Positions 45,746 to 58,150 are shown, numbered from the stretch's first letter. The stretch: 64,000 bases of DNA from Rhyacophila brunnea (GCA_022495005.1 JAGYXB010000135.1:3472001-3536000), one strand, 5' to 3'. The notes: generated from the sequence alone by a model not told the origin. Program-made: numbers and translations.

Positions 45746-46814
45746 AAAATGTACCCTGTTAAAATTCGTTCTTGTATTATTTACCACGAAACCGTGAAAA
45801 ATATAACGCCATGAATTGAGCTCGAACTATCAAGTTTTCAGTTAACGAATATTCAATACGAAAAAAAAGAATATTCACTAATAGGGCAATAAATAGGTCG
45901 TGTTGAGGTTAGGCGAAAATACTACAGTGATCGATAAATTTTTATAAAAGTTTTTTGGTGGGTACTATTCGTGGCGACTGGTAAGCGGGTGTTTGTTTCA
46001 TCGACATTTACTCACTCCAGCCAAATGTATATTATTAGTTTCGGAAGAAACAATCTATTTTTTCAGAAACAAAACCAACGTAATATCCTTTTGAGTTTCG
46101 ACGAGAAGTCTCCAGAAAATAATATTATATCGCCGTGTACGTACATTTATGACACTTTAGAAGCGTTGGGAATAGGCGGAGAAAGAAGCCAGGACATGGG
46201 CGGGTTGGAGAGGCAGCACAAGCCTGAGGCCAGATAGGGGAGCGTAAATAATAATTTGAGAACACACTGGCGTGCAAGCGGGCCAAACTTTTTTTAAATG
46301 GTTTGCTACGATCCGAGGATATTTTTAGAACTTCAATAATTACGATTTGACTAATGATAGCGTTGAATATAATTAAAAATGTGTAAAATCGTCGTTTTTA
46401 TTTTCATTTAACAGTAGGTTCCTACTAGATTCAAAATTCTGGTAAAAACAACACTTTTACAAACAATTTATTTACGAAGATCGTCGATTTAGTTGAGTTT
46501 AGAAAATACTATGGATTACTAAGTGTTAATTGTTACTTCGGGTTATCTTCCATTAACCAGATAACCACGAAGAGTGATTTCAATTGGTAGCGTGTAATCA
46601 AAAATGAACAATAATTATTAGTGTTTGAGGCTTTCACGGTTATTTTTTATCGTAGTAGATTTCAATATTCGAGCGGTATCTCTGGTCGTAACGATTGACA
46701 CATTACTCTGAACAACGTTTGCTCTTAGTTAATCGGATTCCTTTTGACATTCTTAGAGCAACGTTTACATTCATACACCTACACTACATTTTCATCATAC
46801 AACATATCATTTCT
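45746..46814. other. AT-rich DNA, no gene identified
   Basis: A plus-strand frame of 88 codons (45971-46237) has no recognisable motif. Nothing else supported. Confidence 0.25.
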
Positions 46815-46860
46815 TGATAATGGTCTCTGCAACGAACCCGAAACGTCGAGTAAAGAAGGA
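46815..46860 (+). repeat. Possible Penelope-like element remnant (CGAAACGTCG motif)
   Basis: TTGATAATGGTCTCTGCAAC is followed by GAACCCGAAACGTCGAGTAA. A TGATGATGG...CCGAAACGTCG phrase is common in Penelope-like retroelements, some of which carry hammerhead ribozymes with CUGAUGA and GAAAC core elements. The core here is altered (TTGATAA), so a working ribozyme is unlikely. From memory of the motif only; low confidence. Confidence 0.3.
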
Positions 46861-47449
46861 AGAAGGACACACGGTGTAAACCCAAAAATATACTACGATA
46901 ATAATTATTAGTGTTGCATAGACGTCAACCACCAAACGTAATAATTGTTTTAGAAAGATTTTATATTACAACATTCGTAGGTATTATGGGTACACTACAT
47001 CTATGATACACAATTAGAAGTTAAAACTATAATATTGTACTCACGAGTAGGTATATCACGTTACCTTTACCCCAAAGAAAAAAAGGGCCAACAAATTGTG
47101 CATTTTTATATAAAAGTTTGAACTTTGGCATGATAAATATAATTTTTTTGGTAAAATTCTTAATATTTAAGTAGGTACATACTACAAATATGCTTTAATA
47201 AAGCAAAACATTGTTAAACCCTTTTTATATAGGTAAGCAAGTACTAACTTAATACAATTGTTTTAATAAAATCAATCTAATCGGACAAATTAAGATATTT
47301 TTTTGGCCGCCATCTTGGTATTTTATAGGCAATTACAAAATGTCAAGTATAACTTCGAATTTAGTATTCAACACCATTACATACATGTCCAAACTGAAAA
47401 TCAATCAAGGCACACATAATTACATATAAAAAAAAAATGTACCGAACGT
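46861..47449. other. AT-rich DNA, no gene identified
   Basis: No frame above 60 codons and no repeat structure noticed. Confidence 0.25.
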
Positions 47450-47590
47450 TTGCGGAATGTGTTGCAAGGTTACTTGATTAGTAAATCACATGCCCGAAAT
47501 GCGATTGGTGGGTTCAAGACCCACTCGCTACAAAATTGTTTTATAGGCATGTGGATATCTCTGTAAGAATAAAAATGTATTTATTTCTTT
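47450..47590 (+). repeat. tRNA-like SINE head
   Basis: AAGGTTACTTGATTAGTAAA (box A-like) is followed by GTGGGTTCAAGACCCAC, a perfect T-arm hairpin with box B. An AT-rich tail with GAATAAAAATGTATTTATTT follows. There is no proper acceptor stem, so a SINE or tRNA pseudogene is more likely than a tRNA gene. Confidence 0.5.
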
Positions 47591-47965
47591 AATTATGACT
47601 GGTGATTGCTGGCTGATAGCGCCACTGAATGGGAGTTAAAAAGTGGAAGGCTTGGATGCCTCCACGCGACGGGCGCTGTGACACCAATTAACGCTCTCTT
47701 GCCGCCCCGGGGTAGCTCTCTCTCGGCGGAGAGAAGCGCCCCACAATGATTCCACTCGTTTTTACCGAGGCCATTCGCCGAATGATGCCTTCTTTCTGTG
47801 TCGACTGTCGACAGGCCGCCCATCCAGTATCCGGGGATGCATGATGGGGCAATTTTTACGAACAGTTTTTGAGTTTCCGGAACAAGGGGAAAATCTTAAT
47901 CTATATCCCTTTTGGAAAAAATGGTATCCATTATAATCCGACCTATTCGATATTTTTTATTCTTC
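47591..47965. other. GC-rich island, no gene identified
   Basis: 47640-47840 contains GGATGCCTCCACGCGACGGG and GCCGCCCCGGGGTAGC and a minus-strand frame of 76 codons with no known motif. Candidate conserved non-coding DNA. Confidence 0.3.
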
Positions 47966-48130
47966 TTTCTCCTTCCATGTCCGCTCCTCAGTTAGAGCAT
48001 ATGGACACCACGCGGTGCATCAAAGAAGTCTTATCGCACGTCAGTATTCTTGGATATTCTCTGGTCATATTTTCATGTCAACATCCCGTAGCTCCGCCGT
48101 TTACACGCTGTGTATGTTGTTTAGCGGTGT
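47966..48130 (-). pseudogene. LINE C-terminal fragment (related to 53264-53640)
   Basis: The plus strand (TTCTTTCTCCTTCCATGTCC, GCTCCTCAGTTAGAGCATAT) aligns with 53264-53402 (TTTCTTTCTCTAACCATGTC, GCCCCTTAGTTGGAGTATAT). On the minus strand the region corresponds to the TWxDxRRLAS...LRGG(A)HG tail of the LINE family seen at 15930-16225. Badly degraded. Confidence 0.5.
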
Positions 48131-48228
48131 ACTCAGTTAAAACTTAAAACCAGAAAATAATAAAATGAATAAAATAGTCGCCATAAGTTTAAAGTATACC
48201 TACAGACGCAACTACTATTGAAAATAAC

Positions 48229-48692
48229 GGTTCCATGACAAAACAGAACACAGCCAAGGGAAAAATAAAACATTAATTTTTGTGGAATCTATTTATTACT
48301 TAAATACTTATAAAACTTGAGTTTATAAACGATATAAGTATATATACATATTTAATATTAAAATTTTTTCAATTTTTAAGTGAAATCATCAACCAGGTAG
48401 GCTGTTTTTAGGTAAGATTTTATATCTCTATATATTTGAAAAAATGCATTATTTTCAAAATAACAGTTTTGTAAAAAATGTATATATACCTAATAAACAG
48501 TTGATGATTTCACTAAAAAATTGAAAAAAAAATAAATATTATATTTATACCTACTTATTTATATACTTCGTTTATAAACTTAAGTTTTATAAGTATTTAA
48601 TTAATAATTTATGTTTAAAATGTTTTATTTTTCCCCTGGCTGTTGGCTTTGTCGCCGTTCTGTTTTGTCATGTTCTGTTTGGTCCGGTTACC
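48229..48692. mobile_element. 464-bp hairpin transposon, Mutator-like, 9-bp target-site duplication
   Basis: Identical GAAAATAAC at 48220-48228 and 48693-48701 flank an element running from GGTTCCATGACAAAACAGAA to TTTGGTCCGGTTACC. The arms pair through AGCCA...GGGAAAAATAAAAC, AACTTGAGTTTATAAACG and TTTTTTCAATTTTTAAGTGA, so most of the element is one long hairpin. The right end has extra CAAAACAGAACA units. A 9-bp duplication suggests a Mutator-like element; P-type elements give 8 bp. Relics of the family lie at 3634-3754 and 34418-34510. Confidence 0.82.
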
Positions 48693-48701
48693 GAAAATAA
48701 C

Positions 48702-49333
48702 ATATTCTTTAATATGCGTTTAAGTTTGTCCCATATTCATCCAGAGCAGAGAATTAAACCCTGTCACTACCTCACCCAAAAGGAAACACACTTTTCATTA
48801 GGTATTGTTATGTTGTGTAGGTTAGGTTGTGTTCTCTGGTCAAACCCTTTGATCGCTGTATTGAAGTTTGTGCAATATATGGTGCCAATCGAAAGTTTGT
48901 TGAAGTGCATTGCGCAAAATGTGGAATGTTTCTGCGTTTCTAATGACTGTTGACCATAATCGATATCGCTGCGGTTCCAGTGTACTGTATGTGGAAGCAC
49001 ACCATCGACATGCATATTTACAAAATCATAAACATCGCTGTATTACTTACTACCCAATACATTAATTACTTTTGCAATTACTAACGCATACTCGTAAATC
49101 GTAGATAATTAAATTTGAAAAAAAATAACGGACCACGGATACAGTGTCTATTGCGACAATTGGGTACAAAAAATGTAACTAGCTTAAATAGAACTGAGTG
49201 AACAATGATAAAGTAAAAATGAGTAAACGATTCCTACTTGATTTCTTTTTATAATACCTACAAGTTATTTTATATATTCTGTCACTGTGTAATGTCTATA
49301 TGGGCCATAAGAGTATATATATATATACGATAC
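48702..49333. other. AT-rich DNA, no gene identified
   Basis: Overlapping 80-codon frames on both strands (48714-49015) show no motif. A short TA run lies near 49315-49328, just before the hAT end. Confidence 0.25.
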
Positions 49334-51900
49334 CAGTGGTTTCCAAACATTATGTTACTTGGCCTCCATTTAAAAAAATCTAATTTTGGCGCCTCCCCCC
49401 CTTTTATTTCATTAAATAATACAGACAACTTTTTAAATAGTAAACAATGTACTAATACAAAAATGAAAAAATATATAAAAATAAACAAAGTTTTACTACT
49501 CAGGTATATTTAAATTAATTTGTTTTTCATGCGACTAATGTGGTTGTTTATTAGCACAATCAATTTCAATAGTAGTCACTCTAAATTCATCATCGTTCAT
49601 TGACAAATTGATTCTATCATGGGTCCCACATCCTGAAGCGGGCCCCCACAAATTGAAGATCTTGGCATAAAAACAGCAAATGTCACAAAACACTTTTTTT
49701 TTCAGGAGAGGGTAAAAACATAATATCTTGGTTGTCAAAAGAAATTTTATTAATTTGACAATGAGAAATTATAGAGAAATTGTATATGCACTATATAAAT
49801 GTAAAAAAAATATAAAATTTATTTCTGTTAAATAGATATTTAAAAAAGAATGAGTGTGACATTTGCTGTTTTTACACAATTTTTGGACATTTGTTGTTTT
49901 TATTGCAAAATTGAAAATATCGAAATGTAAATAGTATGACTAAAACTATAATTTTATTAAATAAAATAAAGAATATATATTTCTGTTATTTTTTAATCAT
50001 AATACAACTTTTAATAAGGTTTGGACATATTGTTTACCTATTAACAAACGACTTCAATGTTTCTAAAAAATCAAGAATTAAATATTTGAAAAAATGTTTT
50101 AATCATGTGCGGGTTAATACTGATTATCTTCATATTATTATTATTGATTTAATTTAATAAAACACACTTTTTAGTATCTACTTATTCCACTTTTAATAAA
50201 TAAATCTGGACCGGTTTGGTCCGCCTCTGTTTTTCTGCCAACTGTTTTCAACATTTGAAAATGTCCCTCTAAGGCGGACGAAACCTATCCAGATTTATTT
50301 ATTAAAAGTGGAATAAGTACTAAAAAAATGTGTTTTATTAAATTAAATCATTAACACAATGGATTTCCACCATGAATAATTGATAGTTAACACGAAAAAA
50401 GAAAACCGATTAGCCTCGTCTGACACCTTCACTATCAGCAAATTAAACGATACATTTATTGGGTTTTGTAAATATTTAGCTAATTTTAAAATATTTTTTT
50501 ATTTAGCTCCTTTCAATGGAACTTATCCACCATATGTTGTTTTAAATGCAATCGTGACTTGCATTTGATTTTTATTCACTACATTGAATCTATCCCACAG
50601 CCTAGAGAGAAACTGAAATGTTCGCAAAGCACTTCTCCCTTACTAGCCTGGTCTATTTTGTACATTATAAGTAGCCTACAAATTTTTACCGAAAAATGCC
50701 AAAGTTTTAACCTATATTTCATATTTAAAAAAATCTTTTTCTCCGGTCTCTTTAGATTTTATAATGAAGGGCCCAGAATTTTCCTTATTGCATCCAACTG
50801 AACAATAATGAAAGTCACCGTTATTTGGTAAAAACGTTGCATGGTTTTGTTAATTTTTCTCTTTCGAGACGTTTCAGATGTCTATGCTAGTAATATCCAT
50901 GATAAAATATAAAAACAATCGTAAGAAAACATTATAAAAAACAATAATTAAACGAATCAAGGATAATTTGACAGCTCAGACACTAAATTGTATGGAATGT
51001 ATACTAACATTACTAACGCCGCCTGGTGATAAAAGTGTAGAACTACTGGACCTTTGCTGTTTTCACACAAAAATGCCTGGACTATTGCGGTTTTTAGAAA
51101 AGTGGCATATTTTTGAGAGCAGATTTGAGGGACTTATGATTTTTTTTTTAAAATATATCTTTGCACAGTTGTATGTAATGATACACAGGGAATATAGAAA
51201 TGCAATAAAATGAAAATGGAAAAAAGTGGACATTTGATGTTTTTATGCCAAGATCTTCAATTTAAAATATTTTACAGTCCCGAAACAAAGCAGCGCCTTT
51301 TTTTAGTATTAATAAAATAATGTGAAAAGTGCATTAGAAAACTAACCAAGAACTCAGTAAATAGATTTTTGTTTGCTTCAATATATCTGGCGTAGAAATC
51401 ATTTAAAATTGGAGACATGGTGAACTTACTTTTTTGTAAGTTTGATTAACAAAGCTCCAATTTTTTTATGAATGACGTCATTTTGTCTTTTTAAATCAGA
51501 GAATGCATTAGTGGTCCTTGCAATGATTTATTCACTCATTTTTTTAAAATTTAGCCAAATAGACAAGTTTAACAACAAAATTATCGTTCCTAAACAAATT
51601 TGCCTCAAATTTCAACATTATGATTTGACCATTTTACTTCATTTTTTCACGAAATAGCCAGCGCGCTTCACAATAGTATAGAAGTGAGGTACCTACTTTA
51701 CTTATTATAAAATTAGTCTCCATATTTTCAGACAGGTTGGCAAACAACCTTTCATAGGACTGTTTTTTGTGTAGTTTATAACTAGCGGCCATTTTATAAA
51801 CTATGCATTTCCAAACTGCAAACCTGTGGCTATATTAATTTAATTATGTTAAACTTCGCGCCTCCCCAGGGAGGCGCGCCTCGCAGTTTGGAAATCGCTG
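49334..51900. mobile_element. hAT-like element of 2.57 kb, degenerate, no transposase recognised
   Basis: The left end is CAGTGGTTTCCAAAC, then GGCCTCC and GGCGCCTCCCCCCC. The right end, inverted, is CAGCGATTTCCAAACTGC, then GGCGCGCCTCCC. CAGNG...TTTCCAAAC with a nearby GGCGCCTCC block is typical of hAT termini. The flanks TACGATAC and CGTTACAC do not match well. Inside, TTGAAGATCTTGGCATAAAA at 49656 recurs inverted at about 51240-51260, and a hairpin MITE sits at 50145-50350. The CATGGGTCCCACATCCTGAA end of the CATGGCCCC family is at 49619. Frames such as 49936-50157 are too AT-rich to interpret. Confidence 0.6.
50145..50350. mobile_element. 206-bp hairpin MITE nested in the hAT-like element
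   Basis: The ends TGATTTAATTTAATAAAACA and TGTTTTATTAAATTAAATCA are perfect inverted repeats. The pairing continues through TTATTCCACTTTTAATAAAT and TCTGGA(C/T)...GTCCGCC, leaving a short loop at about 50230-50268. Non-coding. The target-site duplication is unclear. Confidence 0.85.
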
Positions 51901-51901
51901 C

Positions 51902-52691
51902 GTTACACTGAATGTGTGAAATTGCGTATTACATGAAATCGGCAAAATTTTGCCTAAAACATGACAAATGCAGTCCCGTTGCCTTATTCATGAATTAGGC
52001 AAATTATCTGCCGAGTGCGTGAATTCGGCAGGCTATGGAATTCTTAAACTGTCAACATGACAGTAGAAAAAGTAAATTTAATACGAATGGTTTTATTAGT
52101 TATAATTGGACATAATATAATATTATTATTATTAGGTTAGGTTAGGTTTTTTAATTCTGAATTCAACTGAATGTCCATTTTGAGGTTAACTAACAAGTGT
52201 CAACAAACTATCAAATCATACTATCAGAAACAAACAATCGACCATTGCCTGAGACCCATGCACGAATCTAATCGAGAAAATATCTTTTAATAAAATTCTT
52301 CTGTTATCATATTATATATAGTTCTAGATTTTTTTGGGCATAGTAAATGGATATGAACGTCATTGGTATATTTTTATATAACCATTGACATTTGACACAT
52401 TTGGTTAGTTTGATTAGTTGCAAAAACACCACCGGAGCAGCGCCACTATCTATTTTGACCAATGCATGAGAATTTTTTGACACATTTGGTTTAGTTGCAA
52501 AAAACACCACCGGAGCGCCACTATCTAATTTGCGCAATGCGTGAACTAGGCAGAAAAATACTGCCGAATTCACGCACTCGGCAGATACGTTGCATACATA
52601 ATTCATGAATAAGGCAAGAGGCTTGCATTTTTCATGAAATAGCAAAATTTTGCCGATTTCATGTAATACGCAATTTCACACATTCGGCGTA
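51902..52691. mobile_element. 790-bp inverted-repeat element with reiterated GAATTCGGCA / TTCATGAAT motifs
   Basis: The termini GTTACACTGAATGTGTGAAA and, inverted, GTTACGCCGAATGTGTGAAA continue through TTGCGTATTACATGAAATCG and GCAAAATTTTGC. About 120 bp of each arm pair, with repeated palindromic words (ATTCATGAAT, GCCGA(G/A)TGCGTGAATTCGGC). The middle has a tandem duplication (52391-52476 and 52477-52551) carrying ACACCACCGGAGC. It abuts the right end of the hAT-like element at 51900. No target-site duplication found. Confidence 0.8.
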
Positions 52692-53263
52692 ACATAATGG
52701 TCGCCAACTAGAAATACACCATACACCGCCGCCGACACGGGCCCGACTCGCTTTTATTTTTTGTGCACAATCTAAAAAGCCATTGTTGAAATATTTCAAG
52801 TCAGATGTACCAGGCTAACAGGACATCGTACGGATACGAAACAAGAAGCGACATTACGGCAGTCGAACGAACGAGCCCGCGATGATTTGGAAACGCGACG
52901 CGAAGTAACGGAGTTTCGCTCTTCAACAAAAGTTATCAGGCTTTCAGTAGAAATAGTAGTAAAATATACACATCAAAATCGCGGCAACATACGGTCGCTA
53001 CTCGTGAATGCTATAGTTTAATTTATTGGAAGTGATCTCTCGTTGGAAAAGCACCAATGCAGTTTAATACTGTGTTGTATATTTTATTATAATATACCAT
53101 TCATAATAAAATTGTATATCAGTATTGTAATTTTTAACACAGCATACAGTTATTTAAATAAATTAAGATGGAAAATAAAAACAATTTTCAATCATGTAAA
53201 TTATTATTTTCAAGGTTTCTAATCATACATAAGTATGTGTTTTTCAGGAAAATTCTATTTCTT
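52692..53263. other. No gene identified
   Basis: A GC-richer stretch at 52720-52760 and 52840-52930, then AT-rich DNA. No long frame and no repeat recognised. Confidence 0.25.
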
Positions 53264-53640
53264 TGTTTCTTTCTCTAACCATGTCCGCCCCTTAGTTGGA
53301 GTATATATACAGCACATTGCGCCTCCAAGAATTGTCGCTCGCCAGTCGTCTTGCGTCATTCCAGGTCACCCCAGCATCTCATAGCTTCACCATATACACT
53401 TTTCAGATAGTATTTAGAGGCCTTCTAGGGTACCAGAAACCGGTTGGCTTGAAGGACAGCCAAGCCAGTTGAATTTCTCTTCAAGCATCTGCAGCACGTG
53501 GTCAATCCAGGCACAACATCACCTCTTCACTATCAGCATGATGACATGCTGCTTGGTCCGCTCTCTGATATCCTCGTTATTTCTAAAATCATACTACCGC
53601 ACACTAAGTATCCGTCGCAAATGATATCTGTTCTCGAAGC
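53264..53640 (-). pseudogene. LINE ORF2 C-terminal fragment
   Basis: On the minus strand one frame reads GVTWNDARRLASDNSWRRN followed by VLYIYSN and a stop. This is the same tail as TWEDTRRLASDRDSW at 15930-16225. Upstream (53400-53640) the DNA remains similar to 15930-16100 but the frames are broken. The segment after the stop matches 47966-48000. Confidence 0.62.
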
Positions 53641-55348
53641 TCAGTAGGTATACGGTTGCTATTAGTGCCATGATTAGCTACCGTAAAGAAAAACCGTCAT
53701 AATGCAAGCGACAAATAGGCGGCACTTTGGTTTTAACCGAAAATTCTCTAATGTAATAATTTAATAAATAATGTCAGTGATGTTATTCACATCGGTTGCA
53801 TGCGAGCGCATTAGAAATTTAATTAATAAGATATCGGAGACGTCATCGCTCTACAATTGTGGTGTTGGTTTTACAACATGTTCGTAAAATTTTCTATCTA
53901 TTTCAGTTTCTGCTTGCCTCGTAGCTCGCAGTCGCTTCGGGCATAACACAGAGTTCGCGACAGCAGCAACACAAAAACTGACTGACTCGTCCGTCGTTTG
54001 TTCAGATAATTTTTGTTTCACTCCTTTTGGAAAGAATGAAGGACAAGCACGACTGATGAGACGTTGATTGCTCCGAATAGTGTTCCCAATAAAAAATATG
54101 GTATGCACCTCAAAGAGATTGGAGCTATATAATAAGAGAGATTGAAGGTTTTCTTCAACATACCTACATATTTTAAAATAAGATGTCAATCAAATAAATA
54201 ATATAAGTCAATAAATTCATTCTCGAATTACATAACTTACCTATGTAGTTATGTTATAAATAAATAGCAGATTTCCCAGTTCATTTTGGAAAAGGTATCT
54301 ACGCATAACCAAAACAAATTATGGAAATACAATAAGCTTCAATATTGAGCTATAGCTAACTATAGTTTCGATCTGGTGCAAACGGAGCATGGGCTTTCAA
54401 AAATCTTTCTCATGAAATCAAATAACACAGAAAAATAAGGTGACCAATCGTGGATTTATTTAAACCATTGTCTGATTTAGTAAGCAGGAATATTCCAAAT
54501 AATCCAAATGGTCGCAGAATGTCTTTGCAATACAGTTGACATTGGAGATGTGTGTTGAGTAATGATGAAGATTAATACACGGTAGGTATATAGTATATGC
54601 TATCTAGAATAAAAATCATTAATTTCTCGGAATATTAGGACTAGGCAGAGATCCGGCATCTGTGATAACACATCATGGTTACAATTGTGAAATATCGATG
54701 AGAAGAATTTCATAATTTCACTACCGTATCATAAGGATTAGATTTTTATAAGTATGTACTAGGTTAGTCTCCGAAATGTTGATATTATGGAATGGTACGT
54801 ATGCCGCAGTTTATATCGGAGTGTTATTTATCGTTTGCTAGCATGTCAGACCGCCCTGGAAACGAGTTTCCGCCATTCCGCCTTCCGCAGACAGGCTCAC
54901 GACTGGGGCGACATTTGCGGGGTCTCAATTTCTATCCCATAACACTGCCGTGGTGGGCGGCGGGTGAGTTCTGCCGGTGGGCGGGTTCTAACGGGTCGCT
55001 TAGGACGAAGCAGACATTGGGAGCAAGGCGAACTTGGCGAGGGACGTATTTTATTGTATCCCGCACGAGATTGTGTGCGAACAAAAAAAACTATCTGCTT
55101 CCAACATTTTAAACTATTATTTGAATCAAAATTGTGTGCAAGTACGAAATTAACATGTTTAAATCATTGAATTCAATGAATGGGAGTTTAAAAATTAAAT
55201 GTATAATGGCAATTGTTCACATGTGTCCAAGTCGTACTACAGTCGTCACAATAGGCGCAAAGTATTTTGAAAGAAACTTTTTAACTACAGCCAAGTTGAA
55301 AGTTTTACATATCCAGGAAAAAACAAAAAATCTTTTCCGCATGATTGC
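53641..55348. other. No gene identified; GC-rich island at 54840-55060
   Basis: A 112-codon minus-strand frame (53851-54189) and a 106-codon plus-strand frame (54792-55112, over the GC-rich island) have no known domain. In the island the minus strand is also relatively free of stops, so the open frames are weak evidence. Candidate conserved non-coding element. Confidence 0.3.
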
Positions 55349-55381
55349 GACTCAATGAGTATTTTTTATACTCATTGAGTC
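55349..55381. repeat. Short perfect hairpin (14-bp stem, T5 loop)
   Basis: GACTCAATGAGTAT (55349-55362), TTTTT, then ATACTCATTGAGTC (55368-55381). It could be a MITE scar or chance. No terminator role is expected in a eukaryotic genome. Confidence 0.9.
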
Positions 55382-57744
55382 AATACATATTGGATACAGT
55401 GCAATAAACTTATCTGAAGAATTGATGTAGGAGCTACTGTCGGAAACTACCCAATCAAGACTCGCAACTGGACAGAATCTGACAGTGGAATGACGTATTC
55501 AATATGGCGTCATAGAAGTTCCAATTTTGTCCGTTCTTCGGATAAGTTTGTGGGACTATACTTACTACTCTAGTTACAACAAACATTTATTTTAATGATC
55601 AGTGGTGTAGTGTTAAATAATATAGTGCCAGGTCCTTAGTATTAAAACATCCTAATCCCTCTCCTCCCAAATCCCATTTTTTTTCTAAACACATGTTTTA
55701 ATATAATATCGATTGACAAAAAATGGGGGGCGGGAGACCAATACATTTTTCCCATAGTCACTTACTTCTTCTAGTTTCATCGGCTTCTTCTGTTTTTTTA
55801 TGGTAACTTTTCCTGTCACATTACCAAGATACAACATCTATCTATTGGATTATATCACCAAATGTGTTGAAGAAGGCCTTCTTCTCTAATTCAGCATATT
55901 TGTATGTCGGGCAAAAATAATACATGTGACACCAAGAATATCCAGACCTGAAAGTCGTATCGTATCGTCAGAGGCATTGGCCCGTTCCTTGACGATATGT
56001 AACGAAAAAGTATTAGGGCATCATACACAGAGAGCGATGAGTAACCGGCCCGTGCTAATTTAACAGCTTCGTGTTAACTTCGCACTAACGTGCTAACACT
56101 AGCCCCACTTTTTATTAGGGGGGCATGAGTAACGTAAGGTAATTAATTATAATATGCTTAGGGACGACGGATATCGTTAATAACGGCTATTTTTCACATA
56201 TTATAGAATGTACGCTTTGTTGAAATGGTATTGTTTTATTGGTACACAACACACAACACGATATGACTACCATGGTCACTCTAACACTGTGTAAGTATAA
56301 TAAATATATCCTGATCTCCGATCACGGTGTGCGGGAGGTATTTCCTGCGCAATCAAAAGAGAAGATCGCCGGTTTGTCTGTCAACCGGACGGCAAATCTC
56401 AACCGGCAGAGTGAGCTCTTGTGGTGTAACGAAGAGCGCGCGAAGCAAACCGGATGACAGAATAATAATTTTTAATTGAAAACGACTAAGGCCACTTCTT
56501 ATTTTATCAAACGAAAAGTTTAATTTCCAAAATATCCGGTAAAATTAGGCAATTTTGCGATGTTTTTAACGTACCCTTGCCAACCAGTAAACAAACTTAG
56601 ATATTATTAGATAATTATATACTTACGCAATTTATTATGTGTTATAAATTTACTTGGTATATAGATCCACCAATGACGGCGCCACGTCATGTTAACATTT
56701 GATATATTTGATGCATTTGACATAATATCATTCAATAGTTTTTTATACTGAGATGGGCTTAAGTTCTAAATTCGAACACCTGACTGAATGATGGTATATG
56801 TATAGATTTCTATTTTATAACATACTTAACAGTTTAATATTAACAATGTCAAATTCCACAAAATCTTCTTTCTTATTCACGCTCGTATGTACATAATGCA
56901 TGTCAAATACAATGTGTACCAAGAACCTATTCTGGAAACAACTCTGCATAATTAAAATGGGGTTGTAGAACTTGTAGGATGTATAGTTATTATGGTGGGT
57001 ATTGTTTTGACAGAATTTGTGGATTTCCTTGTCATCATAAATTGATGCCATTGTCAAATTACTCAAATAAAAACCACACCAAATCTCACGGAATCAAAAT
57101 TATTATCAAGCAGGACCAACATCACAACATTCTAGTGAATTAATTAGGTACACGTAAAATTAACTTATTTATTTAAAAAATATATATGGTAGTATGACAC
57201 ATCTAACACCCTAACAGTAATAAGAGTAATTAGCGAATAAATATAAATAACATGCAGCATACAAAGAAATGCATACCTACCTACTTACTGATAACAGGAA
57301 ATATGGGTTACATGTAAACTGTACGTACTAATTTCGCCGGTAACACATTTCACCGTGAGCTGTCTTACCGGAAAGAGATGTAAGAGAATATCAAATTAAT
57401 GTTTATATGGAATCTAATAAAATTGGAACATAACTGTCTGCAATGCTCTACGAACAACGCGTAATTTATTTGATCTCAATGCTATACGGCAATATATTTC
57501 CGATACAAATATCTCACGATGAAGTGACACGGTCAACTGTACACGTACAAATTTCCGGTCTATTGCAACATGCATCATAGGGTTTTTATTTTTGGGGAGT
57601 TCCTTATTAATTTCAAGCTGTTTCAATAATTGAAATGTAGGTACCTAGGTACATATGGTCATTATTAAAAAATGTAGGCATTATACATAATATGTGCAAT
57701 TTAATAAAAATGTTTTTAGAATACCTAGTTGTACCTACATATTA
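55382..57744. other. No gene identified
   Basis: A GC-richer patch at 56310-56460 (CGGTTTGTCTGTCAACCGGA) with a 72-codon plus-strand frame is unrecognised. The rest is AT-rich. GGCGCCACGTCATG near 56690 vaguely recalls the element at 51902-52691 but is too short to assign. Confidence 0.25.
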
Positions 57745-58150
57745 TGAAAGAATTGCTATATTATGAAGTGAATACTTAAGACGATACATCAGTGAAACGG
57801 CAAATAAATTTCAAATATAGGCGCGACGAAATTTTAGACTCGCTGGCATTCTGAGAGCGAACGCGAGATGTGAATACGTCATTTTTTTTCGTGATGGCGA
57901 CGGGGGTATTAATTCTTAAATCGTGTAAAGATGACTAAAAACGTTACCCATTTACTTGAAAAAGAAAACATGTCAATGAATATATTATTATATCAATAAA
58001 CAGAACATTAAATGGACGCATGTTGGATTTATATGACAAATTATATTTCGTTCGGCATGCGTCATTTGCACCCGCGACCCGCAATCCGCACATCGCCTAG
58101 CCACGATCCTTTTAGTTTAGACCATGCCTCAACTGAGGTATAGCCTTATC
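57745..58150. repeat. Dispersed repeat family R1, copy 3
   Basis: It matches copy 2 (42663-43085) throughout and the outer parts of copy 1 (9224-9795), particularly CATTTGCACCCGCGACCCGC and CATCGCCTAGCCACGATC. Closer to copy 1 than copy 2 is in its right half. Confidence 0.7.

Noticed and set aside
52307..52645. 112-codon minus-strand frame as a gene
   Set aside because: It reads through the tandem duplication and inverted arm of the element at 51902-52691, so it is repeat sequence.
53851..54189. 112-codon minus-strand frame as a gene
   Set aside because: No recognisable motif or splice signals; probably chance.
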